Source: Bryobacter sp. (GTDB lineage: Bacteria > Acidobacteriota > Terriglobia > Bryobacterales > Bryobacteraceae). From it: 64,000 bases of DNA. The stretch lies in contig JALHNH010000021.1 of the NCBI GenBank assembly GCA_022843625.1, positions 41,624 to 105,623 of the forward strand, given 5' to 3'. The notes under the pieces were generated by a model that was given only the letters and a program-made list of their open reading frames with translations, was not told the origin of the DNA and did not search any database. A program made the position numbers and the translations under genes. Shown here piece by piece: positions 25,561-34,500 of the stretch. The stretch's first letter is position 1, and every line of letters begins with the position of its first letter.

Positions 25561-26948
25561 TCAACGGAAGCTCCCCCTTTCGGATGTATCCAGCGAAGGC
25601 GGCTGGGCCACAGAAATTTGAGAGCCCGCAGGCAGTATGTCACTCATGCCTCAGCGGAACCTGTTGTTCCAGCGAGGATCCAATTTATCTGACGGCCTTC
25701 GACATCTTGCGACTGTCGGCTTACTTTGATCTGAGCCCGGCTCAGTGGATGCTGAAGTTTACGCAGGACCGCTTCGATGGCGAGGATAGCGACTGGAAGC
25801 GACGGGCCTTTGTCGAGGATCCCGATTCCAGTGTGGTAACGCACCTGCGCCGCAGGGCCAATGCTCCGACGAGCCCGTGCGTGTTCTTGACCTATATTCG
25901 CGAGGATGATGGGACGCCGAGGAGGGTATGCGGCGTACACCCGGCGAGGCCGCTATCTTGCAGGGAATACTATTTCGATACGTGTCAAACCCGATGGACA
26001 GGAGAGCTCGCCACCCTGCAAGCAGAGGGGTTTGAACAAATTCGCGATGGAAAAATTACAGCTGACTTGGTTGTCAGGGAGTTGAATCAGATTGGCACGG
26101 TGAATGTAGAGACAGCACCTATGAGTGTTCAACTGGAATACTCTTTCTGGATCGAGATGAGGCGTGCCCTGGACGTGGACGCCGCCAATCGCGAAGGAGT
26201 GAATTCTTTCGATCTGGAAGCATACCAGGACCCGATTGATGAGAAGTTAAACCGCATGTTGTCCTCAGCCTGGTTGCGGCTGGAGGAGAAGTACGGCACG
26301 GTTCCGTGGGGCGAACAGTTGCATCCTTATGAAGCCGGGCTCAGTTTTACCGGGACCGCAGAACGAGGGCGATTGTTGCGGATTACCGAGCGCTCCCCAG
26401 GTAAGGATCGATTATTTGGGGCTGGCGATTATCCATACTATGTGGCCGGCCGCGCTTCCCTTCTGGCAATGCCGGTGGGTACGTTTCGAAGTTTGAGTGT
26501 TGACGACATGGAGCGGCTCGTGAGGAACGCGCCAGACCCGGTTGCTTCGTTAGCAGCACTGCGCGGGGCGGAGGCCTTGGTCCGATTTGCTTCCTTTGTG
26601 GCCCGAGCCGATCGATTGCTCGAATTGGCGCCGGCTGGCACCATCGAGCGGGAGCTACTTTTTGCTTTGTCCCGGATCGAAGCGTCGGGGCAACGCTGCT
26701 GGAAATTGCACCCGGGATTGCGTCAGGCGCAGAAGTGGGCGGCCAAGAGGGCGAGCCTGCCCGAGAGTTGGCGCAAGCGCTTGTTGAAAAAGCCAAAAGG
26801 CAGCAGGGAAGACTGGCTTAAGGCTCAGTCTGCTTTCGGTACCTGGCAAGCCAACCCTTCACCCTCCGGCGATTGGCCCGATTCGCAACATGACTACTGG
26901 CTGACTCTGCTGCGGGCGACGACTGAGGGCGTCCTGGCGCTTGGATAG
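25557..26948 (+). CDS. YkgJ-like cysteine-cluster protein
   Basis: 463 residues. The ATG overlaps the upstream stop. The N-terminal 150 residues carry C28-x2-C31-x4-C36-C37, C108, C125-G-V-H128-P-A-R-P-L-S-C135 and C143. This matches the CxxC...CC / CxxHPxRPxxCRxY pattern of the YkgJ (UPF0153) family, thought to bind iron or zinc. The ~310 residues after it are helical with no recognised domain. Cytoplasmic by sequence. With the toroid protein it forms a two-gene operon facing the Pro-Lys gene. Confidence 0.78.
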   Translation: MINGSSPFRMYPAKAAGPQKFESPQAVCHSCLSGTCCSSEDPIYLTAFDILRLSAYFDLSPAQWMLKFTQDRFDGEDSDWKRRAFVEDPDSSVVTHLRRRANAPTSPCVFLTYIREDDGTPRRVCGVHPARPLSCREYYFDTCQTRWTGELATLQAEGFEQIRDGKITADLVVRELNQIGTVNVETAPMSVQLEYSFWIEMRRALDVDAANREGVNSFDLEAYQDPIDEKLNRMLSSAWLRLEEKYGTVPWGEQLHPYEAGLSFTGTAERGRLLRITERSPGKDRLFGAGDYPYYVAGRASLLAMPVGTFRSLSVDDMERLVRNAPDPVASLAALRGAEALVRFASFVARADRLLELAPAGTIERELLFALSRIEASGQRCWKLHPGLRQAQKWAAKRASLPESWRKRLLKKPKGSREDWLKAQSAFGTWQANPSPSGDWPDSQHDYWLTLLRATTEGVLALG

Positions 26949-26963
26949 GACATCTGAATGTGG

Positions 26964-27503
26964 CTAGCGCTTTTCCACAAGCCCCTTGAGCCGCATCATG
27001 TCTTCTTGCAACTTGTCAGCTGCTGAAGACATAATCAGCGTCGTTAGCAGTTTGACGAAAGGGCTGCCAAAATCATAACGACCGGTTGTGGTCAGCCTGC
27101 TTTTGCCTCCAAGGTCTTCCAATACGAAGATGCTCTCCCCGGTAAAGCTTTCTGAGGCAGCAACCCGAGTAACAATCTTTTTGAGCGGGACGTACTCAAT
27201 CACTTCATCGTCCATCTCCACACGGGCACCGCCGTTATTGCGATCCTCCATCACCCAGTGCGCTTTGGCCCCAACGCCCTGCTTGCCCGGTGTGAGGGAC
27301 TTGATCTCAACAACCCAGCCGACCCATTGCTTGACCTTTTCAGGCTCTTCAAGCCAGGGCCAAAGCTCGGCGGGAGATTTGGCGATTTCGATCGAGACAG
27401 TCATTTTGTTGGCATCTTCGCGACTGGCGAGGATGTACAGAACGGCAATCGCCGTAACCAGGATGCCGGCAAAGCCGAGGCTTGCGTACTTGAGTATCTT
27501 CAA
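26964..27503 (-). CDS. Membrane-anchored SRPBCC-family protein
   Basis: 179 residues. One N-terminal membrane helix (KYASLGFAGILVTAIAVLYIL), then a START/Bet v1-like SRPBCC domain (MTVSIEIAKSPAELWPWLEEPEKVKQW..., YVPLKKI, GRYDFGSPFVKLL). Such domains bind hydrophobic ligands. It starts at TTG 27503, which overlaps the upstream stop (TTGA) and has AAGGAG six bases upstream; an open frame extending to 27674 is rejected. Last gene of the PadR operon. Confidence 0.83.
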   Translation of the reverse strand: MKILKYASLGFAGILVTAIAVLYILASREDANKMTVSIEIAKSPAELWPWLEEPEKVKQWVGWVVEIKSLTPGKQGVGAKAHWVMEDRNNGGARVEMDDEVIEYVPLKKIVTRVAASESFTGESIFVLEDLGGKSRLTTTGRYDFGSPFVKLLTTLIMSSAADKLQEDMMRLKGLVEKR

Positions 27504-27988
27504 GAGGTTCTCCTTCGGGAATCCACTACAGTTACTACAGCGAAACAGAGCGCTGGCAAAAGCAGCCAGTACCAGACAGGCAATTGTGCAGGGACCGTGA
27601 TCAGTGCTACCAGTGCCGCGAACGAAAGCCACAGCCCCATACCCTTGCGATGCAGCGAGCAGACAAATGCGCACGCCATGGCCAGAATCAACGTAAAGAT
27701 CAAGTGATTTGTGGGCCGAATCAAATCTACCTTTAGCGGCACTTGCGAAAGCACAAACGCCCAGAGTAGGTCGATAGCACGTACGGGCAGCAAAAATAAT
27801 GTTGTGCTCAACAGAAGACGTTCTTCGACGTGGAGTTTGCGCACGCGAAGTGCGAGCAACGGCATCACTGACAAGACAATCTGGCGCCGCCGCCAGCGGG
27901 CTCCACGCACCAACGATTCTTCATCGAGATCGCCCAGGATCTCTTCCGCCAGTTGCGCGCCAAGCAAAAGCCGTGTCAGGCCTTCCAT
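27500..27988 (-). CDS. Membrane protein of the PadR operon
   Basis: 162 residues. A cytoplasmic N-terminus of ~35 residues (LLLGAQLAEEILGDLDEESLVRGARWRRRQ) is followed by three or four hydrophobic helices (LLSTTLFLLPVRAIDLLWAFVL, LIFTLILAMACAFVCSL, LWLSFAALVALITVP, LPALCFAVVTVV). The start resembles the 'permease prefix' segment found in acidobacterial proteins coded beside PadR regulators, but the transporter domain is missing. Function unknown. It overlaps the padR gene by 13 bases. Confidence 0.7.
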   Translation of the reverse strand: MEGLTRLLLGAQLAEEILGDLDEESLVRGARWRRRQIVLSVMPLLALRVRKLHVEERLLLSTTLFLLPVRAIDLLWAFVLSQVPLKVDLIRPTNHLIFTLILAMACAFVCSLHRKGMGLWLSFAALVALITVPAQLPVWYWLLLPALCFAVVTVVDSRRRTS

Positions 27989-28299
27989 GCGAGGCCCTCC
28001 ATCATATTCATCAAGGCTTGCTGCGATCTTTCCAGTGCCTGGATCCCTTTGAGCGTTGCCTTAAAGATTCGCTTGGCCCGCCCGCCACGCTCGGGTGTCG
28101 GGTAGCCGGTGCTGGATTCCACAAGTCCTTTCGCCTCCATCCGGTCTAACGTCGAATAGACTGCGCCAATGGAAGTTTCACGCCCTGCACGCTGCTCAAT
28201 CTCCTGCCGAACGCGCATGCCGTAGGCTTCATCCCCGAGGCGCAACAGCGCGAGGATGATGATGTGCTCGAACTCGCCCAGGCCCTCTCGATCCGACAT
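27976..28299 (-). CDS. PadR-family transcriptional regulator
   Basis: 107 residues. The winged-helix PadR core is clear: FEHIILALLRLGDEAYGMRVRQEIEQ, SIGAVYSTLDRMEAKGLVES and a GGRAKRIFKATLKG wing. It probably represses its own operon (membrane protein, SRPBCC protein): a 15-bp palindrome lies directly before the ATG. A TACATT hexamer inside that palindrome is six bases from the start codon. Confidence 0.93.
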   Translation of the reverse strand: MSDREGLGEFEHIIILALLRLGDEAYGMRVRQEIEQRAGRETSIGAVYSTLDRMEAKGLVESSTGYPTPERGGRAKRIFKATLKGIQALERSQQALMNMMEGLAWKA

Positions 28300-28314
28300 T
28301 TCTACAATGTAGAA
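28300..28314. promoter_or_regulatory. Perfect palindrome, probable PadR operator
   Basis: TTCTACA-A-TGTAGAA begins one base upstream of the padR ATG. It contains the TACA/TGTA half-sites seen in PadR- and BlaI-type operators and includes the -10-like TACATT, so repressor binding would block polymerase. Confidence 0.68.
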
Positions 28315-28388
28315 GAAATATTTTGAATGCGCAAGAGTTTTTATTCAAGGTGATCGAAAATGTCAGTTTCTGCCGCAAATCCCTTGTG

Positions 28389-28952
28389 ATGAAACTGATA
28401 CTGCTGACGCTGATGCTGGGCTTTGCCCAAGAGTCGGAAGAACGACTTGGGGTGCTGGGGATGGGCAAAGCCCCAGCGCGCATAGAGGCCTTTACTCAAG
28501 CCGGTGACGTTGGCGCCAGGCGGATGTTGAACTGGAAGCTGGAAGCAGAGGTGGAAGAGTTTGGGGCTGCCGATACCGGCATGGTGGTGTACGAGAAGCA
28601 GCAGGATTGGCTGCGTGTGAAGTCGAAACAAGGCATCAGCCTTTGGGTCCGAATGCCACAAGGCGGGCAATTTGTGGCTATTCCTGATCTGCTCGAAGGC
28701 AATCAGATCTATCTCACCAAAGAGGACTGGGACCAGCGGCTTTCCCCTACCGCAGGCGGCCGGAGAGGCCCGGTAGTGAAGACGGAAGTTGAGCCCAGCG
28801 TGAAAATTGTGGGCAAGCAAATGGTGAACGGCAAGTTGTGGCTGCAAGTTACGATTCTTGACGCTGGCCTGTGCGAAGTACCAAAACCGAAGGTAATCGC
28901 CAGAGGGTGGGTGCCTCTGCGGATGGTCTGGTATTCCTCGAGCGGGTGTTAG
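28389..28952 (+). CDS. Secreted SH3-like protein of unknown function
   Basis: 187 residues. The signal peptide (MKLILLTLMLGFAQ) supports ATG 28389; the frame is open back to 28323. Residues ~45-105 (GMVVYEKQQDWLRVKSKQGISLWVRMPQGG) look like a bacterial SH3 domain, which often binds cell wall. The C-terminal part (KIVGKQMVNGKLWLQVTILD...GWVPL) may be a second such fold. Divergent from padR, and overlapping the convergent VWFA gene by 4 bases. Confidence 0.68.
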   Translation: MKLILLTLMLGFAQESEERLGVLGMGKAPARIEAFTQAGDVGARRMLNWKLEAEVEEFGAADTGMVVYEKQQDWLRVKSKQGISLWVRMPQGGQFVAIPDLLEGNQIYLTKEDWDQRLSPTAGGRRGPVVKTEVEPSVKIVGKQMVNGKLWLQVTILDAGLCEVPKPKVIARGWVPLRMVWYSSSGC

Positions 28953-29842
28953 GTCTTTGGCGCGTAATAACCGGGCCGCGCCCGCACAATCAGATCCTTG
29001 CGTCCCTTGACGCGAATCTGTACCGGGTGCCACTGGCCATCAGTCTTGATGGGTTCTGGCCGGTAGAGGATGTTGTACTGGCTGCGCAGTTCGTTTGCGA
29101 TGTTTTCAAAGCTTTGAGCAAGATCACTGGCCTTGAACGGAAAGAAAGTCATGCCGCCGGTTCGCTCCGACATGTGTTTCAGGATGCGATCGCCTTCGCT
29201 CTCGATCCTCGTGATGTTGGTTGAGATCGTATAGATCACGACGTCGGCCTTGAGCGCCATTTCAATGGCCTGTTCACGTGTCATCACGGACTGAGTATCA
29301 TCGCCATCGCTCAAAATGACCATCGCACGGCGAAACTTGAAGAGCGGCTGATCCCGCATCAGCTTGTCTTTGCAGGCATAGTAGATTGCGTCGAACAATG
29401 CTGTACCGCCACCAGCGCGCATGTCGCGAACGGTCTGAGACAATTTCTCGACGTCCCCAGTAAGGTCGGCCCGCAACTCCACCTGGTTGTCGAACGACAC
29501 TACGATCGCGCGGTCTTCTTTAGGTCGGATTACAGAAGTAATGAACTCAACTGCTGCTTCCTGCTGGAACTTGAAACGGTCGCGCACGGAATTGCTGGAA
29601 TCGATCAGGATGCCGAGACGCAGAGGCAGATTGGATTCCGCAATAAACTCCAGAATGTTCTGGGGCTTCTTTTCTTCAAATACTTCGAAGTCCTCGCGAT
29701 TCAGGTTGATAACAAAGCGGCCTTTTTTGTCGGACACCGTGTAAAGAAAGTTCACGCGGAACACATCGAGAATAATGCGATTGGGATCGGTATTCTGAGC
29801 GTAGGCGGCGAGCGGTACTGCGAGGAAGTTGCGACGGTTCAC
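28949..29842 (-). CDS. Acidobacterial VWFA-related secreted protein
   Basis: 297 residues from GTG 29842. Short signal (NRRNFLAVPLAAYAQ), a ~50-residue N-terminal beta region (RIILDVFRVNFLYTVSDKKGRFVINL) and a von Willebrand A domain from ~72. The MIDAS residues are intact: D81-x-S83-x-S85, T in GGGTALFDA and D in LSDGDD. Matches the VWFA-related family described from acidobacteria (TIGR03436-like). Probably a metal-dependent adhesion domain. GTG fits a leaderless start with TACAAT six bases upstream, inside the end of rluD. Confidence 0.85.
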   Translation of the reverse strand: MNRRNFLAVPLAAYAQNTDPNRIILDVFRVNFLYTVSDKKGRFVINLNREDFEVFEEKKPQNILEFIAESNLPLRLGILIDSSNSVRDRFKFQQEAAVEFITSVIRPKEDRAIVVSFDNQVELRADLTGDVEKLSQTVRDMRAGGGTALFDAIYYACKDKLMRDQPLFKFRRAMVILSDGDDTQSVMTREQAIEMALKADVVIYTISTNITRIESEGDRILKHMSERTGGMTFFPFKASDLAQSFENIANELRSQYNILYRPEPIKTDGQWHPVQIRVKGRKDLIVRARPGYYAPKT

Positions 29843-29846
29843 TTTT

Positions 29847-30740
29847 CTATTGTAGGGGGCGAAGCCAGTCTTTGAGTTCCTCTGCCAGCGGAGCCTCGAT
29901 CTGGATCGATTCTCCTGTGGTGGGCTGGGTGAATTTGATACGCCAGGCGTGCAGGAAAAAGCGCCCTGAATCATGCGGGCGAGCGCCGTATAGGGTATCC
30001 CCGGCAACCTTGTGGCCCAGATGCCCCAGATGGACGCGGATCTGGTGCGTCCGCCCGGTGCCAATTTTGACTTCTACCAGTGTGAAGCGCTCATAGCGCT
30101 TGAGCACTTTCCAGTGCGTGATCGCTTCGCGCCCCAGTTCCGGATCGTCCTTGACGATGGCGGCCATGCGGACGGGCTTCCAGGGGTCGCGGGCAATGGG
30201 ACGGTTCACGGTACCGGTATCGTTTTTCATCACATTCTCAACCAGGGCGATGTAGGTCTTTTCTACCTCGCGGCCGGAGAACTGATCCTGCAGCTTTCGA
30301 TGGGCGATGTCGTTTTTTGCCACCAGAATTACGCCGCTGGTGTATTTGTCCAACCGATGTACGATCCCGGGGCGCAAATCTCCACCGAGCTGCGAGAGCT
30401 TCTCAAAACGAAAGAGCAGGGCATTGACCAGCGTGCCGTCGGTTGTGCCTGCACCGGCGTGCACCGTCATCCCGGCAGGCTTGTTGATAGCGACAAGATC
30501 GTCGTCCTCATAGAGAATCGAAAGCGGCAGATCTTCGGCAGTCGCCTTCAGTGCTTTCAGCTCCAGCGGCTCGACTTCCACCTCTTCGCCTCCCTTGAGG
30601 ATGTGCGAAGCCTTTTGCGGTTTGCCGTTTACCTTGACGCGATCTTTCTTGATCCACTCCTGCAGCCGGCTGCGGCTGTACTTGGGATAGAGAGTTTGCA
30701 GAAAGATGTCGAGCCTTTGCGGCTCGCCGTCAAAATTCAT
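29847..30740 (-). CDS. rluD: RluA/RluD-family 23S rRNA pseudouridine synthase
   Basis: 297 residues from ATG 30740. S4 RNA-binding domain at ~8-60 and a pseudouridine synthase domain with the catalytic motif H129-R-L-D131-K-Y-T-S-G. KIGTGRTHQIRVH is the second family motif. RluD modifies helix 69 of 23S rRNA; closely related RluA/RluC enzymes have other sites, so the exact target is inferred. It overlaps the SDR gene by 11 bases; the longer open frame (to 30773) lies inside the SDR gene. Confidence 0.9.
   Translation of the reverse strand: MNFDGEPQRLDIFLQTLYPKYSRSRLQEWIKKDRVKVNGKPQKASHILKGGEEVEVEPLELKALKATAEDLPLSILYEDDDLVAINKPAGMTVHAGAGTTDGTLVNALLFRFEKLSQLGGDLRPGIVHRLDKYTSGVILVAKNDIAHRKLQDQFSGREVEKTYIALVENVMKNDTGTVNRPIARDPWKPVRMAAIVKDDPELGREAITHWKVLKRYERFTLVEVKIGTGRTHQIRVHLGHLGHKVAGDTLYGARPHDSGRFFLHAWRIKFTQPTTGESIQIEAPLAEELKDWLRPLQ
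29849..29854 (-). promoter_or_regulatory. -10 element (TACAAT) for the VWFA gene
   Basis: TACAAT on the minus strand, exactly six bases before GTG 29842, so the predicted first transcribed base is the G of the start codon. No Shine-Dalgarno sequence and only a poor -35. Confidence 0.5.
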
Positions 30741-31503
30741 AGGGCCATTGGGGCTTGGCACCCACGCCGCCATCGACGAAGAGCGTTTGCCCGGTTACGA
30801 ATTCACTTTGATCGCCGGCGAAGAAGAGCACCGCTTTGGCGATGTCCATCGGCACACCGATGCGGCCCAGCGGGGTGACCGGTGCCCAGGTGCCAGCGTA
30901 GTCGCCTGTTTCAGCCTTGGTGCGTTCCACTTCGGTTGCCCCAGGGGCCACACAGTTTACGCGGATCTGATACTTGCCCAGTTCTACAGCGGCCACTTTG
31001 GTGAACATCTCGATGCCACCTTTTGAGGCGGTGTAATCGACCAATCGAGGGAAGGCCAGCTTGTTGCAGCCAGAGCCGAGCGTGATGATGCTGCCGCCGT
31101 GGGACTTGGCCACCATGCGACGGGCACCTTCCTGCGTGCAAAGAAAAGTACCCCGGACGTTGGTGTTCATCACCTTGTCCCAATCTTCAACTTCAAGCTC
31201 AAGCAGCGGCTTCCAGGTTTGCACTGCGGCATTTGCCACTACGACGTGCAGGTCGGAGAAATGCTCGTCGAATTTTTTGAAGAGGTTTCTGACGCTTTCG
31301 ACATTGCCTACATTGCCCTGCAAGGCAACAGCTTTGCGTCCGAACGACTCGATCTGGGCAACTGTGTCTTGTGCCCCGGGAAGGTCGCTGTTGTAGTTCA
31401 CCGCGACATCAAAACCAGCTTTGCCCAGTTCAATGGCAATGCACTTTCCGATTCCTTTGCTGGCACCTGTAACCAGGGCCACTTTCGCCGATTCAGCACT
31501 CAT
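30730..31503 (-). CDS. Short-chain dehydrogenase/reductase
   Basis: 257 residues. NAD(P) motif T12-G-A-S-K-G-I-G19, NAA at ~91 and the catalytic residues S144, Y157 and K161 (YTASK). Closest by pattern to FabG / glucose-1-dehydrogenase-like SDRs; the substrate cannot be told. It heads the SDR-rluD-VWFA unit. A TACAAT hexamer lies six bases before ATG. Confidence 0.9.
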   Translation of the reverse strand: MSAESAKVALVTGASKGIGKCIAIELGKAGFDVAVNYNSDLPGAQDTVAQIESFGRKAVALQGNVGNVESVRNLFKKFDEHFSDLHVVVANAAVQTWKPLLELEVEDWDKVMNTNVRGTFLCTQEGARRMVAKSHGGSIITLGSGCNKLAFPRLVDYTASKGGIEMFTKVAAVELGKYQIRVNCVAPGATEVERTKAETGDYAGTWAPVTPLGRIGVPMDIAKAVLFFAGDQSEFVTGQTLFVDGGVGAKPQWPYEF

Positions 31504-31509
31504 GGCTTT

Positions 31510-31515
31510 ATTGTA
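31510..31515 (-). promoter_or_regulatory. -10 element (TACAAT) for the SDR gene
   Basis: TACAAT on the minus strand, six bases before ATG 31503, with no Shine-Dalgarno sequence between. Predicts a leaderless transcript beginning at the start codon. No convincing -35. Confidence 0.55.
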
Positions 31516-31571
31516 GTCCCCGGAGAGGCTATCATATTACAATCTCAAGTCTGTCAGGGGAGTTCTATTCT

Positions 31572-34500
31572 ATGGTTGCTCGTATTGTTTTGTTTCTCGC
31601 ATTGAGCCTTTCCCTCTTTGCCCAAACTTCCACCACCCAATTGGGCGGTACTGTCACGGATTCTTCAGGCGCAACTGTGCCGGGAGCCAGTGTTGTTGCT
31701 ATCAACGAAAGCACTGGGCTTCGCTACAACCAAACCACTACTGCCGCCGGGTTGTATGCCTTTCCGTCGATTCCTGCGGGCAGCTACACGCTGGCCGTAG
31801 AGGGCAAAGGCTTCAAGAAATTCCAGCTCACCAAAATCGTATTGCAGATCAATACGCCTGCTAATGTGAATGCGTCCCTTGAAATCGGTGCCGCCAGTGA
31901 GACGGTGAACGTCGAGGCAAACTCAGAAACAATTCAGACCAACAACGCAGTGATCGGCAACGTGGTGGAACGTAAGGCGATTGAAGCCCTTCCGCTGAAC
32001 GGTCGCAATCCGCTGAACCTGCTGATTTACGAGCCTGGCGTTCTGCAGCGCTCTGGCGGCACAATCAGCGTCAACGGTTCGCGCACCGGCGCTGTCAACG
32101 TAACCATCGACGGCATTGAAGCTAACGAAAGCACCAACCCCAATCCTGTAAACAATATCTTCCGGCTCAACCCCGACAACGTTCAGGAATTTAAAGTAAC
32201 CACCTCGAACCCCTCGGCTGAAGAAGGCCGCAACTCCGGCGCTAACGTATCCGTTGCTACCCGGTCGGGCACAAACGAATTCCACGGCACTGCTTTTGAG
32301 TTTTTCCGCAACACCGCTCTAAACTCGAACGAGTTCTTCGCCCGCGCCCAGGGTCAGCCCAAGCCCATTATCAAACTGAATCAGTACGGCTTTGAACTCG
32401 GCGGCCCGATCCGCAAGAACAAGACCTTCTTCTTCGGCTCCTGGCAGGGGCAGAAAGTGAACTTCGCCGATCCTGTTGACAAGAGCTTTGGCACTGTAAC
32501 TCTCTACACCCCTTCTGCACTGGCTGGCAACTTCCGCTATGTGGCGCTGGATGGCCGCGTGCCTTTTACTTTGAATGGCCAGCGCATCACACAGAATTCT
32601 CCGCAGCTTGTAGATCAACGGACAGGTGCCCTTGCTCCCGGTGTTCGCAACTGTGCAGCCAGCACCGACATCAATTGCATCGCCAGCTTCAATGTTTTCT
32701 CCAATGGTGGTTTCTCCCCGGTGGTGAGATCCGTGCTTGGCGGCTATCCAGCGCCAAATTCCTATGCCGGTGGTGATGGCCTCAACACAGGCAACTACTT
32801 CTGGAACAGCCCCTTTCAGATTCGTGGCCCGCAGTTTCTGGGTCGCATCGATCACACCCTCAGCGACAAGCACAACCTCTGGGGCCGTTACCTTGGAGCC
32901 GAGCAGAACACGCTCAACGGTGACCCTCTCAACAGCCGCCCCATCGTGATCCCCGGCTATCCGGCTCGTGGTGAAGTCTTTCGCCCTGCCATCAACATCG
33001 CAGCCGGAATTCGCAGCGTAATCAGCCCGCGACTTGTGAATGAATTCACCATGGGCTTCTCGCGTTTTCAGTTCCTGTTTACACAGGGCGAAGCGAACCC
33101 GAACTTCCCCAACGTTCCGCGTTTTGTGCTGAATAACTCGACGGTGGATTACACGGCAAATCCCCGCACCTTCCGCGCAGTGAATACGATCCAGTACATC
33201 AATAACCTCACCTACATTGCCGGTGCACATGTCATGAAGTTTGGTGGAAACATCCGTTTCTATCAGCACAACGACCAGCGCGGCGACGTAGGCGGCACAT
33301 CGCTAGTGCCCAGTATTTCTCTATCTCGTGCCATTCGAATTGCCCCAGGCTACACTTACCCGACGCAGACGGGCACCGCTGCCGCCGGTATCGCTTCGAA
33401 CGATTTGAACCGCTTGCAAAACACGGTGAACGACCTTGTCGGCGTCCCTGCCCAGATCACGCATAGCTTCCTTGGCGACCTGCGCAGCGATACCTTCTTG
33501 CCCTTCCAGACGGGTGAGAAGTCGGTTACGCTTTGGGCCCAGGGCCAGCGCACCAAGCAGTACAACTTCTTTGCCCAGGATGAGTTTCGTCTTAAGCGCA
33601 ATCTCAGCATCAGCTACGGCGTTCGTTGGGAAGTAAACGCCCCGCCGACAGAAGCTGGCGATCGCGTCTACGTGCCGAACAAAATCATGGATGGCAGCCA
33701 GGGTACGGTTAGCTTTGTACCTGCAGGCCGCTGGTATCAGAATTTCAACTGGGGCGCCCTCGCTCCCCGTCTTGGCATCGCATGGTCTCCCGGTGGCAAC
33801 ACGCGGACGGTGATCCGTGCCGGCTACAGCTCGGCCTTTGACCCGATCAGCACCTTCCAGGTCACCTCGATTGCTACGGCTGTTCCTGGGCAGGTCTTCT
33901 CTTGTGTGGCCGTAGTTGGCGGTACTTCTACCCCCGGTTGCGCTACGGCACCCAATGTACCGCTCGCGCAGTTTCCGAACCAGTTGACCCCGCCTACTGC
34001 CAAACCAACTTCGCAACTCACACCTAGTGTCAGCACCTTCAACACTGCCCCTCCCGCTCGCGTTTTCGACCAGAATATGAAGCTGCCTTACGTACACATG
34101 TGGAACTTCACCATCCAGCGTGAATTGCCCGGTGGCTATGTGGCGAGCGTCGGTTATGTCGGCCGTCGTGGAACCCGCCTCTATCGCTCATGGGACATGA
34201 ATCAGTTGCGTACCGAATCCGTGTTGCCGAGCTTCCTCGCTATGCAGCGAAACACCCAGATCACCGGCTGCCGTCCGGATGGCACGCTCACCAATGGTTC
34301 CCCTTGCGTGGGTGCTTCACCGGTGCCTCTCATTCAACAAGGCATCATGACCAGCGCCTTCGCCAACGGTGCTGTATCACTCACCGATCTTTCCCCCAAC
34401 CAGAATGCTCTTGGCAACCTCGCCCTGCGTCTGGAGCAGACCACCACTGCGGCACGGCTTCGTCCCAACCAGCAGTTTGGCCAGATCCTTTATCTGGACA

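Noticed and set aside
27504..27674. N-terminal extension of the SRPBCC gene
   Set aside because: It lies inside the upstream membrane-protein gene; TTG 27503 with AAGGAG and the TTGA overlap explains the start.
30012..30878. 288-codon frame antisense to rluD
   Set aside because: rluD on the other strand has the complete catalytic motif; this frame has no domain.
32319..33269. A 316-codon frame antisense to the first TonB receptor
   Set aside because: The opposite strand has a full signal, plug and barrel pattern; this frame has no recognisable start context or domain.
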